Source: Bradyrhizobium sp. 141 (lineage in GTDB: Bacteria; Pseudomonadota; Alphaproteobacteria; Rhizobiales; Xanthobacteraceae). Taken from it: 64,000 nt of DNA. The notes under the pieces were generated by a model. It saw only the letters and a list, made by a program, of their open reading frames with translations. It had not been told where the DNA came from and made no database searches. Positions 42,809-50,833 of this stretch are shown here, in pieces. Made by a program: the position numbers and the translations under genes. Numbering within the stretch: position 1 is the stretch's first letter; the number at the start of each line of letters is the position of its first letter. The stretch covers positions 186,001-250,000 of the forward strand of contig NZ_JADPKR010000002.1 in assembly GCF_023074055.1 (NCBI RefSeq). The letters are read 5' to 3'.

Positions 42809-43612
42809 TCAGCCTTTCCCGCCGCCCCACTTCGCCGCCCGCTTCTCCGCGAACGAGGCCAACCCTTCCGCGGCCTCCGCGCTCTGGCGCTTGAGCGAAT
42901 GCAGGTGCACCAGCCGCGTGTAGGCGGCATCGTCCACCGCCATGCCGCCGAACGAGCTCTCCAGCGCGAGGCGCTTGGTCTCGGCCATCGCATCGGGTCC
43001 GTTGGCGAGCAATTGCTCGACCAACTTGCTGCCTGCGGCCTCGAGTTCGGCGAGCGGCACCACCTCGTGGACGAGACCGATGCGGCGGGCGTCCTCGGCG
43101 CCGAAGCGTTCGCCGGTCAGCGCGTAGCGGCGGACCTGCCGCACGCCGATGGCGTCGCAAAGCTGCGGGATGATGATCGCCGCCGTCAGGCCCCAACGCA
43201 CCTCGGTGATGGAGAACAGCGCATTGTCCGCGGCAATCACGACATCGCAGGCCGCGATCACGCCGGTGCCGCCGCCAAAGCAGCCGCCCTGCACCAAGGC
43301 GACCGTCGGGATCGGCAGCGTGTTGAGCCGCTGCACGGCCTCGAAGGTCGCGCGCGAGGCGGCTTCGTTCGCCTCAGCCGATTGCGGGCGCACGCCGTTG
43401 ATCCATTTCAGGTCTGCGCCGGCCTGAAAGTGCTTGCCGTTGCCCCGGAGCACGACGACGCGAAGATTCGGCTTTTTGCCGAGATCGTCCATGGCCGCGA
43501 GCACGCCCGCGATCAGCGCGCCGTCATAGGCATTGTTGACCTCCGGCCGGTTCAACGTGACGGTCGCAACCCCACGCTCATCGAGGGTCCACAGGACGGG
43601 GCTGGCAGTCAT
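42809..43612 (-). CDS. Enoyl-CoA hydratase/isomerase (crotonase; methylglutaconyl-type)
   Basis: 267 residues from ATG 43612 (GGAGGATC upstream). Crotonase fold with oxyanion-hole stretches HFQAGADLKWI and QGGCFGGGTGVIAACDVVIA. The region FSITEVRWGLTAAIIIPQL is close to the EVRxGLxPAxIxPY pattern of methylglutaconyl- and isohexenylglutaconyl-CoA hydratases (leucine or acyclic terpene degradation). The partner carboxylase genes are not here, so this is a best guess. Confidence 0.85.
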   Translation of the reverse strand: MTASPVLWTLDERGVATVTLNRPEVNNAYDGALIAGVLAAMDDLGKKPNLRVVVLRGNGKHFQAGADLKWINGVRPQSAEANEAASRATFEAVQRLNTLPIPTVALVQGGCFGGGTGVIAACDVVIAADNALFSITEVRWGLTAAIIIPQLCDAIGVRQVRRYALTGERFGAEDARRIGLVHEVVPLAELEAAGSKLVEQLLANGPDAMAETKRLALESSFGGMAVDDAAYTRLVHLHSLKRQSAEAAEGLASFAEKRAAKWGGGKG

Positions 43613-43764
43613 CGGCGATCCTCCGGTCAGTTGCTTGGCACGCACTATGGCCGAGGCAACGCATCCCGATCCATATCTTTCCAGCGTGGGGCGGTCGCGC
43701 CCATCGCATGGCGGCTTGTGTCATGCTGCCGCCCGACGGCACCCAGGGACAGGACGGAATCATC

Positions 43765-44739
43765 ATGCGCATCTGCATTTTCGGCGCGGGCGCCGTCGGC
43801 AGCCACATCGCGGTCCGGCTGGCGCGTGCCGGCCATGAAGTCTCGTGCGTCATGCGCGGGGCGCATCTCGAGGCAGTGCGCGCCAATGGCCTGAAGCTCC
43901 GCGTCGGCGATTCCGAGGTCAGTGCCAAGGTGAACGCCTCAGGCGATCCAGCCCAGCTCGGTCCGCAGGACGTGGTCATCAGCACGCTGAAGGCCACGGC
44001 ACTCACCGGGCTTGTTTCCAGCATCAAACCGCTGCTTCAGGACGACACCGCGATCATATTCGCGCAGAACGGCATCCCCTGGTGGTACGGGATCGGCCTG
44101 CCGCCGCGGCACCCGACGCCGCCGGACATTTCCTTCCTCGACCCCGGCGGACGCCTGCGCGCCTGCATTCCGAAGGAGCGGATCATCGGCGGCGTCGTCT
44201 TCTCCTCCAACGAGGTGACCGGGCCCGGCGTGGTGCACAACCTCACCCCGGACCGCAACCGTCTGCTGATCGGCGAATGCGACGACCGCAATTGCGAGCG
44301 GATCACCAAGCTGCGCGGCGTCTTCAACGATGCCCGGCTGGAATCGCCGCCGGTGGCCGAGATCCGCGAGGCGATCTGGTCAAAGCTGCTGACCAACATG
44401 TCGCTCTCGGTGCTGTGCCTGCTTACCGGCCAGACCGCGCGCGGCGTGCGCGACGACCCCGCCTTCGCTGAGGTCATTCCGCGCATGCTGAACGAGGCCA
44501 ACGATATCGCCCAGCACTTCATTCCCGAGGTCAAGCGCGTCACGCGCAGCGGCCCCGCCCCCAACCACAAGCCCTCATTGCTGCAGGACTACGAGCTTGG
44601 CCGCGCCATGGAGATCGACGTGCTGGTCAGGGCGCCCGCCGCCTTCGCGCGCACCGCCGGCCTGTCGACGCCGACGCTCGACCTGATCGCCGCGCTGGCG
44701 ATCCAGAAGGCGCGCGACAAGGGGCTGTATTCCGCGTGA
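43765..44739 (+). CDS. Ketopantoate-reductase-like oxidoreductase (ApbA/PanE family)
   Basis: 324 residues from ATG 43765. N-terminal NADP motif CIFGAGAVGSHIAVRLARAG, the catalytic Lys region WSKLLTNMSLSVLCLLTG, and the C-terminal ApbA helix bundle. A second member lies at 56149. Two copies argue that at least one is not the pantothenate enzyme but acts on another 2-oxo acid. The stop codon is embedded in the hairpin of the terminator at 44736. Confidence 0.87.
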   Translation: MRICIFGAGAVGSHIAVRLARAGHEVSCVMRGAHLEAVRANGLKLRVGDSEVSAKVNASGDPAQLGPQDVVISTLKATALTGLVSSIKPLLQDDTAIIFAQNGIPWWYGIGLPPRHPTPPDISFLDPGGRLRACIPKERIIGGVVFSSNEVTGPGVVHNLTPDRNRLLIGECDDRNCERITKLRGVFNDARLESPPVAEIREAIWSKLLTNMSLSVLCLLTGQTARGVRDDPAFAEVIPRMLNEANDIAQHFIPEVKRVTRSGPAPNHKPSLLQDYELGRAMEIDVLVRAPAAFARTAGLSTPTLDLIAALAIQKARDKGLYSA

Positions 44740-44766
44740 AGCGCGATGCGCTTCACGTTATTTTTT
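44736..44766 (+). terminator. Rho-independent terminator overlapping a stop codon
   Basis: Stem GTGAAGCGC with GCGCTTCAC around GAT, followed by TTATTTTTT. The TGA of the upstream gene lies in the left arm. The hairpin is joined to a 49-bp dispersed repeat (44767-44815). Confidence 0.8.
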
Positions 44767-44815
44767 GAGCATGATCTTCTCGTAAAACCGCTGCACACTT
44801 TTCCGGATCATGCTC
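44767..44815 (+). repeat. 49-bp dispersed repeat, copy 1
   Basis: Begins GAGCATGATC and ends GGATCATGCTC. Matches the reverse complement of 53615-53663 at about 44 of 49 positions. In both places it directly follows a hairpin and T-run. Confidence 0.8.
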
Positions 44816-44820
44816 CCGCC

Positions 44821-45504
44821 TCAGGCGAGCCCGTCGATCCAGGCCGCGAGCGTGTCGAGGACTTCGGTCAGTGCTTCTTCATTCGTCCGGCCGGACTTCT
44901 TCAGCACCGCGAAGGAGTGATCGCCGCCTTCGACCTTGTGCAGCGTCGCCTTCGGCCCGAGCGCTGCGATGACGGGTTTGAGATAGCTGAGGTCAGCAAG
45001 CCCATCGCGCGTTCCCTGCAGGAACAGCATGGGGATGGTGATGCCGGAGAGATGCTCGGCGCGCTCGGACGAGGGCTTCTTGTCAACATGCAGGGGAAAG
45101 CCGAGGAAGGCGAGCCCCTTCACGCCGGGCAACGGCGCCTTCGACTGCGCCTGCGAGGTCATGCGGCCGCCGAACGATTTTCCACCGGCGATGAGCTTCA
45201 CACCGGGGCAAAGCCGCGCCGCCTCCTCGACTGCCGCGCCGATGGCGGCGTGCGCTACGGCCGGCTGGTCGGGACGCCCCTGCTTGTTCTCCATGTAAGG
45301 GAAATTGAAGCGAAACGTCGCAATGCCGCGGTCGGCGAGGCCGGCTGCGACCTTGTCCATGAACGCATGCCGCATGTCGGCGCCGGCGCCGTGCGCCAGC
45401 ACATAGCAGGCGCGCGCGTTGTCGGGCTGCGTCAGGATCGCGGAGACCGCGCCGATACGCGCGATGTCGAGCTTGAGCTCTGTTGTTTTGCCAGCCACAA
45501 TCAA
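44821..45504 (-). CDS. Alpha/beta-hydrolase (Tex30/KANL3-like, dienelactone-hydrolase-related)
   Basis: 227 residues if the TTG at 45504 is used; a GTG at 45498 is equally possible, and no in-frame ATG lies near. Nucleophile elbow GGKSFGGRM, acid LFLQGTRDGLAD and His in EGGDHSFAV. N-terminal strands and YVLAHGAGADMRHAFMD are typical of the small Tex30/KANL3-like bacterial hydrolases. Substrate unknown. Confidence 0.82.
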   Translation of the reverse strand: MIVAGKTTELKLDIARIGAVSAILTQPDNARACYVLAHGAGADMRHAFMDKVAAGLADRGIATFRFNFPYMENKQGRPDQPAVAHAAIGAAVEEAARLCPGVKLIAGGKSFGGRMTSQAQSKAPLPGVKGLAFLGFPLHVDKKPSSERAEHLSGITIPMLFLQGTRDGLADLSYLKPVIAALGPKATLHKVEGGDHSFAVLKKSGRTNEEALTEVLDTLAAWIDGLA

Positions 45505-45624
45505 CCATCCCGACAGAAGCTGTTACGGCCGCCTTGGTAGCGTCCCCGGCGCAGCCTGAAAACACAATAATTGCCGCGGCTAGCTGGCCTACCAAGCCGG
45601 AACGCCGCATCAACCGAGGTGACC

Positions 45625-46770
45625 ATGTCCTACCGCTCCTCCTGGATGACCGAAGAGCTCGATGTCTTCCGCGACCAGTTCCGGAAATATCTTGCCAAGG
45701 ATCTGGCGCCGCATGCCGAAAAATGGCGCGAGCAGAAGATGGTCGACCGCTTCGCCTGGCGTGGGCTCGGCGAGATGGGCGCGCTGCTGGCGAGCGTGCC
45801 GGAGGAGTATGGCGGCCTGGGCGCCACCTTCGCCTATGACGCCGCCGTGCTGGACGACCTCGAAAGCACGGTGCCGGAGCTGACGACCGGCGTCTCCGTG
45901 CACAGCGCCATCGTCGCGCATTACATCCTCAATTACGGCTCGGAGGAGCAGAAGAAGCGCTGGCTGCCGAAAATGGCCTCGGGCGAGATGGTCGGCGCCA
46001 TCGCCATGACCGAGCCCGGCACCGGCTCGGATCTGCAAGCCGTGAAGACCACGGCGAAGAAGCAGGGCAATTCCTACGTCATCAACGGCCAGAAGACGTT
46101 CATCACCAACGGCCAGGCCGCCGATCTCGTCATCGTGGTCGCGCGCACCGGCGATGCCGGCGCAAAAGGCATCTCGCTGATCGTGGTCGAGACTTCAGGC
46201 GCGGACGGCTACAAGCGCGGGCGCAACCTCGACAAGATCGGCCTGCACGCCTCCGACACGTCAGAGCTGTTCTTCGATAACGTGACCGTGCCGCCGGAAA
46301 ACCTGCTCGGCAAGGAGGAAGGCCAGGGCTTTGTCCAGCTGATGCAGCAACTGCCACAAGAACGCCTCGCGCTCGCGGTCGGTGCCGTCGCCGCGATGGA
46401 GCGCGCGATCAAGCTCACCACCGACTACACCAAGGAACGCAAGGCGTTCGGCAAGCCGCTGATGGATTTCCAGAACACCGCCTTCAAGCTCGCCGAGCGC
46501 AAGACCGAAGCGATGATCGCGCGCGTCTTCGTGGACTGGTGCATCGAGCAGCTGGTCGCCGGGGATCTCGACACCGTCACGGCGTCGATGGCGAAATATT
46601 GGTGCTCGGAGAAACAGGTCGAGACCGCCGACGAATGCCTCCAGCTGTTCGGCGGCTACGGCTACATGCAGGAATATCCGATCTCGCGCATCTTCATCGA
46701 TTCCCGCATCCAGAAGATCTATGGCGGCACCAACGAGATCATGAAGCTGTTGATCGCGAGGTCGCTGTAA
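45625..46770 (+). CDS. Acyl-CoA dehydrogenase
   Basis: 381 residues from ATG 45625. Complete acyl-CoA dehydrogenase: N-terminal helical domain, FAD-binding IAMTEPGTGSDLQAVKTTA, QKTFITNG, and the C-terminal YGGTNEIMKLLIARSL. First step of fatty-acid beta-oxidation, long- or medium-chain type by motif. Single gene, next to a convergent LysR gene. Confidence 0.93.
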   Translation: MSYRSSWMTEELDVFRDQFRKYLAKDLAPHAEKWREQKMVDRFAWRGLGEMGALLASVPEEYGGLGATFAYDAAVLDDLESTVPELTTGVSVHSAIVAHYILNYGSEEQKKRWLPKMASGEMVGAIAMTEPGTGSDLQAVKTTAKKQGNSYVINGQKTFITNGQAADLVIVVARTGDAGAKGISLIVVETSGADGYKRGRNLDKIGLHASDTSELFFDNVTVPPENLLGKEEGQGFVQLMQQLPQERLALAVGAVAAMERAIKLTTDYTKERKAFGKPLMDFQNTAFKLAERKTEAMIARVFVDWCIEQLVAGDLDTVTASMAKYWCSEKQVETADECLQLFGGYGYMQEYPISRIFIDSRIQKIYGGTNEIMKLLIARSL

Positions 46771-46790
46771 TCAGGTCGCTGTAACAAGGA

Positions 46791-47675
46791 TTACTTCATC
46801 CGCCTGTCGGCGGCGATGAAGTCGATGAAGGTCCTCACCTTCGCGGAGAGATATTTGCGGCTCGGATAGACCGCGAACAGCTTGCCCTCGAAGATGACAT
46901 GCCCGGACATGACGTGCTCGAGGCGACCGGCGGCGATATCTTCGGCGACCAGCCATTTCGGCAGGAAGGCGAGGCCCATGCCTTCCAGTGCAGCCATGTG
47001 CAGCAGCGTCTCGTTGGCGCTGCGCAGCACCGGGTTGAGCTTGATGGTCTCGGGGCCGTGCTCGCCCTCGAACGAGAAGCTCTCGCCGGGATAAAGCGCG
47101 TAATGCAACAGCGCGTGACCGGCGATATCGGCGAGTCCTGCCGGGCGTCCTGCGCGTTCGAGGTAGGCCGGCGCGGCGACCATGTAGAACGGAACGTTGG
47201 TGATCGGACGCGCGATCAGCGCTTCGTCGGGCGCTGCGGTGGCGCGCAGGCCGAGATCGAATCCCTCTTCCACGAGGTTGACCAGCCGTCCGCTGAGATC
47301 GACGTCGAGGCGCACCTCCGGATAGCGGGCCTGATAGTCCGCCAGCACGCCGGCAAAAATCGTGTTGGCCATCCACACCGGCGCTGTCAGCCGCAGCGTG
47401 CCGCGCGGAACGACCGTTGCGTTGCTGACGGCGGCTTCGACCTCGTCCAGTGAATCCAGCATCTGGCGCGCCTGCTCGAAATAGAGCGCGCCGCTTTCGC
47501 TCAGGCTGACGCGCCGGCTGGTCCGGTTGAGCAGCCGCGTGCCGAGCCGTTTTTCGAGCTGCATCACGTGCTTGCTCACCATGGCGGGCGAAATGCGCAG
47601 GCGCTGTGCCGCGGTCGCAAAGCTCTTCAGCTCGGCGACCAGGCAAAACACCCTCATGCTGACCAAAGAATCCAT
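46791..47675 (-). CDS. LysR-family transcriptional regulator
   Basis: 294 residues from the ATG at 47675; an in-frame start at 47711 adds 12 residues. Helix-turn-helix FATAAQRLRISPAMVSKHVMQLE, then effector-binding domain with the CrgA-like GTLRLTAP start. Divergent from the DoxX/DsrE/TlpA operon with about 100 bp between, so it probably regulates those genes. Confidence 0.92.
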   Translation of the reverse strand: MDSLVSMRVFCLVAELKSFATAAQRLRISPAMVSKHVMQLEKRLGTRLLNRTSRRVSLSESGALYFEQARQMLDSLDEVEAAVSNATVVPRGTLRLTAPVWMANTIFAGVLADYQARYPEVRLDVDLSGRLVNLVEEGFDLGLRATAAPDEALIARPITNVPFYMVAAPAYLERAGRPAGLADIAGHALLHYALYPGESFSFEGEHGPETIKLNPVLRSANETLLHMAALEGMGLAFLPKWLVAEDIAAGRLEHVMSGHVIFEGKLFAVYPSRKYLSAKVRTFIDFIAADRRMK

Positions 47676-47778
47676 GAGATCATCAACATCCAGGAAATGA
47701 ACTAATCCCAAAGCGGATAATGATCAAAAACGGAGAAACTATCAAATGGTGGCAACCCTCACATTCCGGAGAACCACC

Positions 47779-48207
47779 ATGTCCACCACCACCTTCGAGA
47801 CCGCCGCCCCGGGCCGGGCCCTCCGCATCGGCCTTTGGACCGCGCAGGTCCTGCTCGCCTTCGTCTTCATCTCGGCAGGACTGGTCAAGCTGACCACGCC
47901 CATTCCCGAGCTTGCGGCGATGATGCCCTGGGCCGGCCAGTATTCCGAAACCTTCGTTCGCTCGATTGCCTTGGTCGACCTCGCCGGCGGGATCGGCATC
48001 CTGCTGCCGGCCCTGACGCGGATCCTGCCGCGGCTGACCGTGCTCGCTGCACTTGGCTGCGCGGTGTTGCAGGTCATTGCGCTCTTCTTTCATCTCTCGC
48101 GCGGCGAAGCCGCGGTGACGCCGCTCAACGTCGTCCTGCTGGCGCTCAGCCTGTTCGTGCTGTGGGGACGCAACGGCAAGGCGCCGATCGCGCCGCGTCA
48201 ATTCTGA
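47779..48207 (+). CDS. DoxX-family membrane protein
   Basis: 142 residues from ATG 47779 (CCGGAGAACC upstream). Four hydrophobic helices, with the DoxX pattern FVFISAGLVKLTTPIPELAAMMPW and DLAGGIGILLPALTRILPRLT. DoxX proteins couple thiol or thiosulfate/sulfite chemistry to quinones in several bacteria. First gene of a three-gene unit with a DsrE-like and a TlpA-like protein. Confidence 0.88.
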   Translation: MSTTTFETAAPGRALRIGLWTAQVLLAFVFISAGLVKLTTPIPELAAMMPWAGQYSETFVRSIALVDLAGGIGILLPALTRILPRLTVLAALGCAVLQVIALFFHLSRGEAAVTPLNVVLLALSLFVLWGRNGKAPIAPRQF

Positions 48208-48226
48208 CCGACGGGAACGCCGCACC

Positions 48227-48688
48227 ATGATCTCTATCAACGGATGGTCCCGCAGAGGCCTGCTGGCGGGCGCGTCGATCCTCACGGCCGCCGGCACCGC
48301 CGCGGCCAAGGAGGATCGTCTTGCCGACGGCGTCGTGATCCTGGTCGACAGCAACGAGCCCTATGTCATGGGGCACGCGATCAGCTATTCGGCCAACCTC
48401 GCCAAGCATTTTGCCGACAGGGGTGCGAAATTGCTGATCGAAGTCGTCGCCAACGGCAAGGGCATCGACGTCTTCCGCGCCGACAAGACTCCGCTGGCCG
48501 AGCCGCTGGCGACGCTGCGGCAGTCGCTGCCCAACCTCAGCTACAGCATGTGCGCCTCGTCCAAGGCGATCGCGGAAGCCAAGGAGCAGGTCTCAATTCC
48601 GCTGATATCAGGCGCGAGCCTCGTCCCGTTCGGCATCGGGCGCGTCGTCGATCTGCAACTGAAGGGCTGGGCCTATATTCATGCCTGA
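48227..48688 (+). CDS. Exported DsrE-family protein
   Basis: 153 residues. Tat-like N-terminus (SRRGLLAGASILTAAGTAAA), then a DsrE/F-like fold (VVILVDSNEPYVMGHAISYSANLAKHF, LLIEVVANGKGIDVFRAD). A single Cys in SYSMCASSK sits where DsrE-family sulfur carriers place theirs. 19 bp after the DoxX gene, and overlapping the TlpA-like gene by 8 bp. Probably handles sulfur or thiol groups in the periplasm (inference). Confidence 0.8.
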   Translation: MISINGWSRRGLLAGASILTAAGTAAAKEDRLADGVVILVDSNEPYVMGHAISYSANLAKHFADRGAKLLIEVVANGKGIDVFRADKTPLAEPLATLRQSLPNLSYSMCASSKAIAEAKEQVSIPLISGASLVPFGIGRVVDLQLKGWAYIHA

Positions 48689-49277
48689 CGAGCGGCGCAA
48701 AGACGTCGTGACCTTGTCGCGGCGATCGATCCTGATGGCCGCGCCCGCATTTCTTGCTTCCTTGCGCGCAGGCCACGCGCAGGAAAGCTGGCCGCCGGTG
48801 TTCGAGGCCGGCCGCAGCCAATTCACAATGGTGCGGCCGCACGCGCCGATGCCGCAGCTCAGACTCCAGGACCTGCATGGCCGCGATGCCGTCATCACGG
48901 CGAAGCCGGGCCGCATCACATTGGTGAACTTCTGGGCGACCTGGTGCGCAGCCTGCCGGCTCGATCTGCCCATGCTGGCAAGCCTTGCGGGATCGCGGCC
49001 CGACCGGCTCGACATTGTCGCGATCTGCACCGACACCAAAGACCTGCGCAAGGCCCGCGCGTTTCTCGGCAGCCTCACCGTGCAGAACCTCGCTTGTTAT
49101 GTCGATGCCTACGGCGCAGCGGCCGAAGCATCCAAAGCGATGTTTTCCATCCTCGGCATGCCCATCACCTATCTCGTCGGCACCAGCGGTCGCGTCGAAG
49201 GCTACATCACCGGTGCGCCCGACTGGCTCTCACCGGCCGGCGCGCGCCTGCTGCAATTCTATCGCGAGCAGGGCTAG
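48681..49277 (+). CDS. Exported TlpA/ResA-like thioredoxin-fold protein
   Basis: 198 residues. Tat-like signal (SRRSILMAAPAFLASLRAGHAQ) then a thioredoxin fold with the redox pair Cys89 and Cys92 in NFWATWCAACRLDLPML and the cis-Pro loop GMPITYLV. TlpA/ResA proteins reduce periplasmic disulfides. Translationally coupled to the DsrE gene. Its stop is followed at once by the left copy of the amidohydrolase-end repeat. Confidence 0.9.
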   Translation: MPDERRKDVVTLSRRSILMAAPAFLASLRAGHAQESWPPVFEAGRSQFTMVRPHAPMPQLRLQDLHGRDAVITAKPGRITLVNFWATWCAACRLDLPMLASLAGSRPDRLDIVAICTDTKDLRKARAFLGSLTVQNLACYVDAYGAAAEASKAMFSILGMPITYLVGTSGRVEGYITGAPDWLSPAGARLLQFYREQG

Positions 49278-49281
49278 CGCT

Positions 49282-49395
49282 GCTCAATTCGGATGCCACC
49301 AGCGGCCGCCGATGACGACGCCCTCCGAGACGATCTTGCGGTCGCCGATGAGATGCTCGCCGACTGGGTCGCTATGGTCGATGCGGACCTTTGCA
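49282..49395 (-). pseudogene. Displaced 3' end of an amidohydrolase gene (direct-repeat copy 1)
   Basis: Reads KVRIDHSDP then the 26-residue C-terminus found in the intact gene at 50753, with no peptide change and a TGA in place of TAA. 49282-49364 matches 50751-50833 at 80 of 83 positions. The further part, to about 49395, is still amidohydrolase-like but diverged, as if from another allele. No start or body remains. Confidence 0.8.
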
Positions 49396-49436
49396 AACGT
49401 CCGGGAGCCGCCCCCCGCTTGCACCCAAAGGTTACT

Positions 49437-49448
49437 TTGTGTACACAA
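49437..49448. promoter_or_regulatory. 12-bp palindrome upstream of the unknown membrane-protein gene
   Basis: TTGTGTACACAA is a perfect palindrome 75 bp before the ATG at 49524, inside the AT-rich leader. It may be an operator; no regulator is identifiable. Confidence 0.35.
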
Positions 49449-49523
49449 CTCGCGCATCCATAACATTTTTGATGCCAAACAGAATTTTTGACGACACGAT
49501 CATCGACACAAAGGATTTCATCG

Positions 49524-50639
49524 ATGGCGAATGCAAGTGACTTGGAGATTTCCACCCTCAAGCAATGCGGCCCGTTGATAAAATTTGCCGCCCAAACCAT
49601 AACGGATAACGAAAAGAAGAAGGCTTTGGCCGACGTTATAACTACTGCTCAGGAAAGTCTGGATGCGCACGCGGCTAACGGTTGGACGCCAGCAATAGCT
49701 GCAAAGTTCTGGATCAGCTTCAATTCGCTTTGCTCGCTTATAAGTCCGGTCAACACCGACACGCTCATTACCAGCACCGACCAAATTCCGTCGAGATTTT
49801 GGCTGGCCCCTGCTGGGACGATGACGACGGCACCGCAGCGCGCGGCATTTTGGTATATGTCGCTTCTCTTCGTGCTGTTGATCGTTTCGGCAACGCTAAT
49901 GTTTCTCACGTCAAACACCACAACCATAAACGACGACGTGAAAAACCTGGTGAAGATTACCGATCCGATAGCAGACGACGTCGGGAAGCAGCTTTCCATT
50001 TTGAGGAGTAAAGGCCTTACCAAAGACGATGACTTTGTTGCTCCAGCGAAGGCAGAAATGCAGAAGGATGCCGAGTATCGAGCCGCTGCTGATAAACTGG
50101 CGAGCGCATTGCCGACATTGTATTCCAACGCGGACACACTTTATTCCAAAACGGACTCAGTCGCGTACTTGAACTGGAAGCGTTATCCCGTTTGCGAAAG
50201 AGACAAGGAATTCTCCAAAAATTCGTTCTGCTACGAAAAAGGTGACGGCGGCATTCCGACAAAACTGGGTGTCGTGCAAGACACGGTTGACAATTATCGC
50301 TTGTTGTCGCGCCGAGCCCAACCCATAACGCAGCGCGCGCAAGACGTTGGAAGCATGATCAGGGCAACCATCTTGCCCATACTATTGGGGCTGACCGGCT
50401 CCTGTGCCTATGTCGTCCGGATGCTATCAGAACAGATTAGAACCAGCTCATATTCCAGCACATCTGGAATTCGCAATTTGGTTCGCGTGACGCTGGGAGC
50501 CCTGGCAGGCGTTGCCATCGGCTTCGGCGGCGTCTTGTCCCAGAGTTCGGTGTCTGCTTTTGCCCTGTCATTTCTCGCCGGGTACGCTATCGAGCCTGTA
50601 TTCGCAACGTTCGACAGCATTGCGAACAAGCTCAAATAG
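49524..50639 (+). CDS. Unknown four-helix membrane protein on an AT-rich insertion
   Basis: 371 residues from ATG 49524 (AAGGA 8 bp upstream). I recognise no family. Cytoplasmic-looking helical N-terminus (1-105), TM1 about 107-128, a long hydrophilic, coiled-coil-prone loop (130-280) with two Cys (224 and 236), then three closely spaced helices (about 281-301, 319-337, 343-361) with Gly-rich faces and a short tail. The last two helices carry LGALAGVAIGFGGVL and LSFLAGYAIEPVFA. It is the only gene on the insertion. Codon use differs from neighbours. Confidence 0.75.
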   Translation: MANASDLEISTLKQCGPLIKFAAQTITDNEKKKALADVITTAQESLDAHAANGWTPAIAAKFWISFNSLCSLISPVNTDTLITSTDQIPSRFWLAPAGTMTTAPQRAAFWYMSLLFVLLIVSATLMFLTSNTTTINDDVKNLVKITDPIADDVGKQLSILRSKGLTKDDDFVAPAKAEMQKDAEYRAAADKLASALPTLYSNADTLYSKTDSVAYLNWKRYPVCERDKEFSKNSFCYEKGDGGIPTKLGVVQDTVDNYRLLSRRAQPITQRAQDVGSMIRATILPILLGLTGSCAYVVRMLSEQIRTSSYSSTSGIRNLVRVTLGALAGVAIGFGGVLSQSSVSAFALSFLAGYAIEPVFATFDSIANKLK

Positions 50640-50750
50640 CGCTCCGAGGACGAAAAGGCATACCTCGATCGCCATGATATCCTGGCTAGTTCGTTGCATT
50701 GCACGGTGCGCTGACCGAAGAGGCAAGCATTCGATTTAGGCGCGCGCGCC

Positions 50751-50833
50751 GCTTAATTCGGATGCCACCAGCGGCCGCCGATGACGACGCCTTCCGAGAC
50801 GATCTTGCGGTCGCCAATGAGATGCTCGCCGAC
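50751..50833 (-). repeat. Direct-repeat copy 2 (3' end of the intact amidohydrolase gene)
   Basis: 83 bp matching 49282-49364 at 80 positions. It forms the last 26 codons and TAA stop of the gene at 50753. The differences are synonymous or in the stop codon. Confidence 0.9.

Larger units (their letters stand above)
49365..50750. mobile_element. Putative insertion (about 1.4 kb) at an amidohydrolase 3' end
   Basis: Segment between the two 83-bp repeat copies. It holds one gene for an unknown membrane protein and is visibly richer in A/T and in AT-ending codons than its flanks. No integrase, transposase or inverted ends. Same architecture as 2846-6977. Interpretation as horizontally acquired cargo is inference. 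Confidence 0.6.

Noticed and set aside
46771..47646. 291-codon frame overlapping the second LysR gene
   Set aside because: Same strand, shifted frame of the LysR gene; Arg-rich and without motifs.
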